This document shows, one piece after another, positions 1 through 4,987 of a DNA stretch of 8,424 nucleotides (positions are counted from its first letter, which is position 1; the number at the start of each line of letters is the position of its first letter). The translations under genes and the position numbers were made by a program. The notes beneath the pieces were generated by a model that was given only the letters and a program-made list of their open reading frames with translations, was not told the DNA's origin and did no database searches. The DNA is from Flavobacteriaceae bacterium (GTDB lineage Bacteria; Bacteroidota; Bacteroidia; Flavobacteriales; Flavobacteriaceae), in the NCBI GenBank assembly GCA_013042825.1, contig JABDPL010000092.1:1-8424 (forward strand), given 5' to 3'.

Positions 1-296
1 GCCATGAACGCATGCAAAATGCAATTGACGACCTGTGGGTTTATACCAATGAATTGTTTTTCCGAACCAAGGCAGCGAAAGCCATGATCAATCAACAGAT
101 TGGAGTTGATATAAATGGATTGAAGAAAGATTATGACAATAGTATTCGCGAATACCTTCGTGAGGCCAATTTAAAGGTGCCCGATATCAATTTCTTTCAA
201 AAAGGAGGTAAAGAGGGGATCCATTCAGAGCATATGGGATATATCCTTTCAGAATTACAATATATGCAGCGTGCATATCCAAATTTAAGCTGGTAA
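1..296 (+). CDS. paaC: PaaC, phenylacetyl-CoA 1,2-epoxidase structural subunit, C-terminal fragment
   Basis: This is the 3' end of a gene that begins upstream of the window; the reading frame is open from the first complete codon at position 3, so the ATG at 12 is internal. About 97 residues are present, against roughly 250 in full-length PaaC. The fragment matches the family C-terminus: a helix reading IDDLWVYTNELF, then NLKVPDINFF, a GGKEGIHSEHMGYIL segment, and the end LQYMQRAYPNLSW with a terminal Trp, as in E. coli PaaC. PaaC is a ferritin-like protein without a functional di-iron site. It pairs with the catalytic subunit PaaA in the soluble multicomponent monooxygenase that epoxidises the ring of phenylacetyl-CoA (family knowledge). 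The stop lies 2 bp before paaD, which supports the assignment. Catalytic partners paaA and paaB are presumably upstream. Confidence 0.93.
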   Translation, partial: HERMQNAIDDLWVYTNELFFRTKAAKAMINQQIGVDINGLKKDYDNSIREYLREANLKVPDINFFQKGGKEGIHSEHMGYILSELQYMQRAYPNLSW

Positions 297-298
297 CT

Positions 299-799
299 AT
301 GAACGCACTTACATTAAATATCGACAAACGGCTGATGCCTGCCTTAAACAATGTTTCAGATCCAGAAATACCCGTATTAACCGTGCTCGACATGGGCGTT
401 GTGCGATCTGCGAACTTTGAAGAGGGAATTGCCATAATTAAGATCACCCCCACTTACAGCGGTTGTCCTGCTATGGATGTTATTGCCAGTGACATTAAGA
501 AAGCGCTTGCAGAGGAGGGATACAGAGCTAAAGTTGAATTGGTTTTAAGCCCGGCATGGACAACAGACTGGATTACCGAAAAAGGTCGTCAGGCATTGGC
601 GGAATATGGTATTGCACCACCGCTCAACGCAACAGCCGATAAGGGAGCACTGCTTGGAAATGAGAAATTGGTGAAATGCACCAATTGCGGATCTAAGAAC
701 ACATCAGTCGTTAGCCAATTTGGCTCGACACCATGCAAAGCGTTGTTTCAATGCAATAATTGCAAAGAACCTTTCGATTATTTTAAATGTCTTAAGTAA
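299..799 (+). CDS. paaD: PaaD, epoxidase maturation factor (MIP18/DUF59 domain plus zinc-ribbon-like tail)
   Basis: The protein has 166 residues, the usual PaaD length. Residues about 8-85 form a MIP18/DUF59-type domain with DPEIPVLTVLDMG (21-33) and the conserved TxSGCP motif (Cys56), the signature of iron-sulfur cluster assembly factors of the SufT/CIA2 kind. The C-terminal part holds a cysteine-rich ribbon with Cys127, Cys130, Cys146, Cys152, Cys155 and Cys164, ending FDYFKC as in E. coli PaaD. PaaD is required for phenylacetate oxidation and is thought to help mature or repair metal centres of the PaaABCE oxygenase, probably the Fe-S cluster of reductase PaaE; that role is family inference. 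The start is 2 bp after the paaC stop with no Shine-Dalgarno sequence. The next gene begins 11 bp downstream. The name PaaJ is sometimes used for this protein in non-E. coli nomenclature. Confidence 0.93.
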   Translation: MNALTLNIDKRLMPALNNVSDPEIPVLTVLDMGVVRSANFEEGIAIIKITPTYSGCPAMDVIASDIKKALAEEGYRAKVELVLSPAWTTDWITEKGRQALAEYGIAPPLNATADKGALLGNEKLVKCTNCGSKNTSVVSQFGSTPCKALFQCNNCKEPFDYFKCLK

Positions 800-810
800 T
801 CCGAACTATC

Positions 811-1596
811 ATGAGTGAACACGCTATCGAACTGGAGCTTAAGGATCAAATCGCCTATATCTATTTAAACCGCCCCCAGGTTTTTAACAGTTTTAACCGG
901 CCCATGGCATTACACCTGCAAAAGGTGCTTGACGGACTGAAAGAGGACGATAGTGTGCGTGCTATAGTGCTTTCAGGGAAAGGCAAGGCATTCTGTGCCG
1001 GACAGGATTTACAGGAGATTATCAATCCTGAGTTAAATCCGGGATTGAATAACATTCTGAAGGAGCATTACAACCCGATTATCGATAGGATCAGAAAAAT
1101 CAATAAACCTGTTATTGCAGCGGTAAATGGTGTGGCAGCAGGCGCAGGTGCAAATATTGCTCTTGCATGTGATATTGTTGTAGCCTCGGAAAACTCCAGC
1201 TTTATCCAGGCTTTTAGCAAGATCGGCCTTATTCCCGATAGTGCCGGAACCTTTTTTCTTCCGAGACTCATCGGATTTCAAAAGGCATCAGCGCTCACTA
1301 TGCTTGGTGATAAGGTCAGTGCTGAGGAAGCCGAACGCATGGGTATGATCTACAAAGTCATTCCGCAAAAGAATTTCGAAACTGAAGTAAATAACCTTGC
1401 AAGCAAGGTGGCCCAAATGCCGACAAAAGCCCTGGCGCTAACCAAGTCGTTGCTCAACGAATCACTTACAAATAATTTGGGTTCTCAACTCGAAAGCGAG
1501 TTGAATGCCCAAATAGAAGCGAGTGAGACCGATGATTTTAAGGAAGGTGTAGCCGCATTTGTCGAGAAACGAAAACCAAATTTTAAAGGGGAATGA
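811..1596 (+). CDS. paaG: PaaG, ring-1,2-epoxyphenylacetyl-CoA isomerase (crotonase family)
   Basis: This 261-residue crotonase-fold protein is the same length as E. coli PaaG (262). It has the oxyanion-hole segment AFCAGQDL (60-67) and a second glycine-rich loop, GVAAGAGANIAL (107-118). Both catalytic glutamates of classical enoyl-CoA hydratases are absent: the positions hold Asn115 and Phe135. Asp143 in the SKIGLIPDSAGT motif is present; this Asp is the catalytic residue of PaaG isomerases, so isomerase rather than plain hydratase is favoured. The C-terminus, AAFVEKRKPNFKG, is also PaaG-like. The enzyme converts the ring epoxide of phenylacetyl-CoA to oxepin-CoA, and in E. coli it also shifts the double bond of a later dehydrosuberyl-CoA intermediate. 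It overlaps paaH by four bases (ATGA). No Shine-Dalgarno sequence is visible in the 11-bp gap before it. Confidence 0.92.
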   Translation: MSEHAIELELKDQIAYIYLNRPQVFNSFNRPMALHLQKVLDGLKEDDSVRAIVLSGKGKAFCAGQDLQEIINPELNPGLNNILKEHYNPIIDRIRKINKPVIAAVNGVAAGAGANIALACDIVVASENSSFIQAFSKIGLIPDSAGTFFLPRLIGFQKASALTMLGDKVSAEEAERMGMIYKVIPQKNFETEVNNLASKVAQMPTKALALTKSLLNESLTNNLGSQLESELNAQIEASETDDFKEGVAAFVEKRKPNFKGE

Positions 1597-2765
1597 AAAC
1601 AGTCGGGATAATAGGATCCGGAACAATGGGTAGCGGTATCGCGCAAGTTGCGGCCTCTTCAGGATGTCAGGTCATTGTTTATGATTCCGACCCCGAGGCC
1701 CTAACAAGGTCTGAGTCAAATCTGGATAAAATTCTTACACGGTTGATTGAAAAGGGCCGGATTGATTCCGAAGAAAAACAAAAGATAAAAGACAATATTT
1801 CCTATGCCGATTCCCTGGATGCAATCCAATCGTCAGCAATAATAATTGAAGCTATAGTTGAAGATCTCGATATCAAGAAGCAGGTATTCCAAAGAATTGA
1901 ATCGCTTGTTGCTTCCTCAACTATTCTGGCTACAAATACCTCGAGTTTGTCGGTTGCATCCATCGCCTCAGTGCTGAAAGAACCGGAAAGATGTATCGGC
2001 ATTCATTTTTTTAATCCTGTTCCCCTGATGAAGTTGGTTGAGATCGTGCCTGCCATTCAAACCGATAAGAAAACCACTGACCAGGCAGTTGAGTTGATCA
2101 GAAGCTGGAAGAAAGCTGTGGCAATTGCAAAGGATACGCCAGGGTTTATAGTAAACCGCGTTGCGAGGCCTTTTTACAGCGAATCACTTCGTATCTATGA
2201 AGAGGGAGTGGCTCATTTTAGTGTGATTGATCATAGCCTTAAATCCAGAGGAGGTTTTCGAATGGGTCCTTTTGAATTGATGGATTTTATAGGCCATGAT
2301 GTGAACTATGCCGTAACTGAGTCTGTCTTTAAAGCTTTTTATTTCGATCCGCGTTATAAGCCCAGTTTTACCCAAAAACGATTGGTGGAAGCGGGTTATC
2401 TCGGGCGCAAATCAGGTAATGGGTTTTATACCTATGATAAGGATGGGAAACCCATATTAGTGGAGAAATCAGGTGAAGTTGATGCTGAATTATCAAAGAG
2501 GATATTCGAACGGGTTTTGATCATGTTGATCAATGAGGCGGCAGATGCCGTTTTTTTGAACATAGCCTCCATTAAGGATGTAGATATGGCTATGAAAACC
2601 GGAGTGAATTATCCAAAGGGCCTGCTGGCCTGGGCCGATGAGCTCGGAATTGACTGGTGCGTGCACGAAATGGATAAGCTTTATGATGAATATCACGAAG
2701 ACCGCTACAGATGTTCGCCCTTGTTAAGGCACATGCTGAGAGAAAATAAAAAATTCTATAACTGA
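1593..2765 (+). CDS. paaH: PaaH, 3-hydroxyadipyl-CoA dehydrogenase
   Basis: This is an NAD-dependent 3-hydroxyacyl-CoA dehydrogenase of 390 residues. The N-terminal Rossmann domain (about 1-185) starts with GSGTMGSGIAQ (8-18) and Asp31 at the end of the second strand, which favours NAD over NADP. Catalytic residues of the family are in place: Ser117/Ser118 in TNTSSLS, His138 in GIHFFNPVP, Glu150 and Asn188 in DTPGFIVNRV. A first C-terminal 3HCDH domain spans about 185-282, and a second, partial copy about 302-385, with INEAADAV and the NYPKGLLAWAD motif. It is longer than a single-domain 3-hydroxybutyryl-CoA dehydrogenase (about 280) and shorter than E. coli PaaH (475). In this operon it should oxidise 3-hydroxyadipyl-CoA to 3-oxoadipyl-CoA, and probably also the related dehydrosuberyl-CoA intermediate. 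The start overlaps the paaG stop (ATGA). An AAAGGGG run lies just before it, too close to the start to be a well-placed ribosome binding site. Confidence 0.92.
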   Translation: MKTVGIIGSGTMGSGIAQVAASSGCQVIVYDSDPEALTRSESNLDKILTRLIEKGRIDSEEKQKIKDNISYADSLDAIQSSAIIIEAIVEDLDIKKQVFQRIESLVASSTILATNTSSLSVASIASVLKEPERCIGIHFFNPVPLMKLVEIVPAIQTDKKTTDQAVELIRSWKKAVAIAKDTPGFIVNRVARPFYSESLRIYEEGVAHFSVIDHSLKSRGGFRMGPFELMDFIGHDVNYAVTESVFKAFYFDPRYKPSFTQKRLVEAGYLGRKSGNGFYTYDKDGKPILVEKSGEVDAELSKRIFERVLIMLINEAADAVFLNIASIKDVDMAMKTGVNYPKGLLAWADELGIDWCVHEMDKLYDEYHEDRYRCSPLLRHMLRENKKFYN

Positions 2766-3166
2766 TGGAGCCAGGCGCAATCGTTAAGAAGATGTATGAT
2801 AACGATGCCTTCAGCCAGTGGCTGGGTATTGAGGTCCTTGATGTTCAGGCCGGCTATTGTAAGCTTAGAATGGTTGTAAAGAAACAAATGTTAAACGGAT
2901 TTAGCCTGGCTCATGGCGGTATAACATACAGTCTCGCAGACAGTGCCCTGGCATTTGCCTCGAATTCAAGAGGCAGGCAGGCAGTTTCGGTGGAAACATC
3001 GATAAATCACCTCGAAAAATTAAAGGCAGGTGACGAATTACTGGCTGAGACCATTGAGCTATCCGTGAAGAATAATATCGGTTTTTACAGAACCGAGATC
3101 AAAAGTGATGATAAGTTGGTCGCCATATTTAATGGAACCGTATTTCGGACAAATAAAACCTGGTAA
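2765..3166 (+). CDS. paaI: PaaI, hotdog-fold acyl-CoA thioesterase
   Basis: The protein has 133 residues, typical of PaaI (about 140), and a single hotdog domain. The signature AHGGITYSLADSALAFASNS is present; His50 and Asp59 match in spacing the His52 and catalytic Asp61 of E. coli PaaI. It ends with a strand IFNGTVFRT. PaaI hydrolyses ring-hydroxylated phenylacetyl-CoA and related thioesters. It is thought to release CoA trapped in stalled or over-oxidised intermediates rather than act in the main route. Both ends show one-base stop/start overlaps, TGATG with paaH and TAATG with the thiolase, which implies translational coupling. Confidence 0.93.
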   Translation: MEPGAIVKKMYDNDAFSQWLGIEVLDVQAGYCKLRMVVKKQMLNGFSLAHGGITYSLADSALAFASNSRGRQAVSVETSINHLEKLKAGDELLAETIELSVKNNIGFYRTEIKSDDKLVAIFNGTVFRTNKTW

Positions 3167-4380
3167 TGAGTGAAGCCTATATAATAGACGGGATCAGAAC
3201 ACCGATCGGGAAATTCAAAGGAACCTTATCGTCTGTGAGAACAGACGACCTTGCAGCTCATGTGATTCGCGAATTGATATACAGGAATCCCGGAATTCCA
3301 AAAGAAGCCTATGATGATGTAATACTGGGCTGTGCCAATCAGGCTGGAGAAGACAATCGCAACGTCGCCCGTATGGCGCTGTTGCTTGCAGGCCTGCCTT
3401 TTTCAGTGCCGGGTGAAACGGTTAATCGACTTTGCAGTTCCGGACTCTCTGCAATTATACATGCCTCACGGGCTATAAAATCAGGTGATGGAGATGTGTT
3501 TATCGCCGGAGGTGTTGAACATATGACGCGCGGACCTTATGCCATCTCAAAATCGTCAACGGCCTATGGTACGGATTCCAGGATGTATGATACAAGCTTT
3601 GGCTGGCGATTTATTAACCCGAAAATGAAGAAGCTATATGGAACTGAGGCGATGGGTGAAACAGCAGAGAATCTCGTTGAAAAATATAATATCTCAAGAG
3701 AGGATCAGGATGCTTTTGCGTATTGGAGCCAGATGAAAGCGGCTCAGGCGCAGCGTAATGGCAGGCTTTCCCGTGAGATCGTAAGAGTGGAAATTCCGCA
3801 GCGTAAAAAAGATCCGATCATTTTTAGCCATGATGAGTTTGTTAAGCCCAACACCACAATCGAGGTTCTGGGAAACCTGAGGGCGGCATTTAAATCTGAG
3901 GGCGGCAGTGTTACTGCCGGCAACTCTTCCGGTCTGAATGATGGCGCCGTTGCAACCCTGGTAGCTTCTCAAAAGGCTTTAGATCGGTATGATCTCAAAC
4001 CCATGGTACGCATAGTCAGTTCAGCGGTGGTAGGGGTTGAGCCCAGGATTATGGGTATCGGTCCGGTGAAGGCTACAAAAAAGGCCCTTGAAAAGGCTAA
4101 ACTCTCCCTTGAGGATATGGATATTATAGAACTCAATGAAGCCTTTGCAGCTCAGGCCCTCGCGTGCACAAGGGAGCTCGGATTGAAAGACGATGATCCG
4201 CGCTTAAATCCGAATGGCGGTGCTATCGCCTTAGGCCATCCACTGGGAGTAACCGGTGCTCGAATTTGTTATTCCGCAGCGCTCGAATTGAGAGAACAAC
4301 GCAAGCACTATGCCCTTGTCACTATGTGTATTGGCGTAGGACAGGGCTATGCAGCCATACTTGAAAATGTAAACCTTTAA
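3166..4380 (+). CDS. paaJ: PaaJ, 3-oxoadipyl-CoA / 3-oxo-5,6-dehydrosuberyl-CoA thiolase
   Basis: This 404-residue type II thiolase is close in length to E. coli PaaJ and PcaF (about 401). The N-terminal RTPIGKFKGTLS is typical. The nucleophilic Cys90 sits in NRLCSSGLSAI. Further family residues are Asn324 in ELNEAFAAQ, His358 in ALGHPLGVTGAR and the acid/base Cys388 in MCIGVGQGYA, so it should be fully active. The GGSVTAGNSSGLNDGA segment is also conserved. In the paa pathway the enzyme acts twice, cleaving 3-oxo-5,6-dehydrosuberyl-CoA to 2,3-dehydroadipyl-CoA plus acetyl-CoA, then 3-oxoadipyl-CoA to succinyl-CoA plus acetyl-CoA. Sequence alone does not separate it from PcaF or a general acetyl-CoA acetyltransferase; the operon position makes PaaJ the best call. 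The start overlaps the paaI stop (TAATG), and the SDR-like gene follows after 2 bp. Confidence 0.9.
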   Translation: MSEAYIIDGIRTPIGKFKGTLSSVRTDDLAAHVIRELIYRNPGIPKEAYDDVILGCANQAGEDNRNVARMALLLAGLPFSVPGETVNRLCSSGLSAIIHASRAIKSGDGDVFIAGGVEHMTRGPYAISKSSTAYGTDSRMYDTSFGWRFINPKMKKLYGTEAMGETAENLVEKYNISREDQDAFAYWSQMKAAQAQRNGRLSREIVRVEIPQRKKDPIIFSHDEFVKPNTTIEVLGNLRAAFKSEGGSVTAGNSSGLNDGAVATLVASQKALDRYDLKPMVRIVSSAVVGVEPRIMGIGPVKATKKALEKAKLSLEDMDIIELNEAFAAQALACTRELGLKDDDPRLNPNGGAIALGHPLGVTGARICYSAALELREQRKHYALVTMCIGVGQGYAAILENVNL

Positions 4381-4382
4381 AA

Positions 4383-4985
4383 ATGAAAATTCTCATCATC
4401 GGTGGTCAGGGAACAATAGGAAGTAAGGTTAAAGCCCGGTTAGCGCTTACTCATGATGTGATCAGTGCGGGCCGGTCCAGTGGTGACATTACCGTCGATT
4501 TTTCCAATTCACAATCCATCAGCCAAATGTTCGACTCTATGGGAAAGGTCGATGCCATAGTGGCCATTGCCGGAGAGGCCAAGTGGGATAAATTTGACAA
4601 CCTTACTGAGGAGGATTTTTATATCGGTATACGGAGCAAATTAATGGGCCAGGTTAATGTGGTCAGGATCGGAAAGAACTTTTTGAGTGACGGTGGTTCG
4701 ATCACCCTGTCCACAGGAATTCTTGCCGATGATCCTGTTGATATGACCTCTAGTGCAGCTATGGTAAATGGTGCGATCCATAGTTTTGTAAAGGCAGTTG
4801 CATTGGAGCTTCCAAGAAATATCAGGATCAATGCGGTTTGTTCAGATCTGGTTGAGGACTCCTATGAAAAATATAAGGTGTTCTTCCCGGGAAATACACC
4901 GGTACCCATGCATAAGATCGTTGATGGCTATGTAAAATCGATCGAAGGAAAGATCACAGGCAGAATTATAAGGATAACAGCATAA
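4383..4985 (+). CDS. Atypical short-chain dehydrogenase-like protein lacking the YxxxK catalytic pair
   Basis: This is a 200-residue Rossmann-fold protein, short for a classical SDR (about 250). Visible features are the nucleotide-binding GGQGTIG (7-13) right at the N-terminus, and AGRSSGD after the second strand, where Arg31 suggests NADP(H). AIAGEA (61-66) replaces the usual NNAG, and a candidate Ser110 lies in SITLSTG. Aligning the conserved ALEL helix end without gaps puts Ala125 and Asn129 where Tyr and Lys of YxxxK should be, so the standard catalytic pair is missing. This pattern resembles the Lin1944-like group of SDRs, named from memory, which have a good cofactor site but an atypical active site and no known function. 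The gene lies between paaJ and paaZ with 2-bp gaps on both sides, so it is co-expressed with the pathway. I know of no E. coli paa counterpart. A role as an NADPH-dependent reductase with other catalytic residues, or a non-catalytic binding role, are both open. Confidence 0.85.
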   Translation: MKILIIGGQGTIGSKVKARLALTHDVISAGRSSGDITVDFSNSQSISQMFDSMGKVDAIVAIAGEAKWDKFDNLTEEDFYIGIRSKLMGQVNVVRIGKNFLSDGGSITLSTGILADDPVDMTSSAAMVNGAIHSFVKAVALELPRNIRINAVCSDLVEDSYEKYKVFFPGNTPVPMHKIVDGYVKSIEGKITGRIIRITA

Positions 4986-4987
4986 AG

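Noticed and set aside
12..14. ATG at 12 as the start of a short 94-residue gene
   Set aside because: The frame is open to the window edge and the preceding residues (His-Glu-Arg) continue the PaaC family alignment, so this is an internal Met of a truncated paaC.
1585..1591. AAAGGGG as a Shine-Dalgarno site for paaH
   Set aside because: It ends one base before the ATG at 1593, too close for effective pairing; coupling through the ATGA overlap is the simpler explanation.
811..1596. Loss of both hydratase glutamates in the first crotonase as a sign of an inactive enzyme
   Set aside because: PaaG isomerases normally lack them and use an Asp in the IPD motif, which is present here as Asp143.
3903..3919. 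Perfect 7-bp inverted repeat with a 3-nt loop, terminator-like
   Set aside because: It lies inside the thiolase gene over codons for the conserved GGSVTAGNSSG segment, has no following T run, and is explained by coding constraint.
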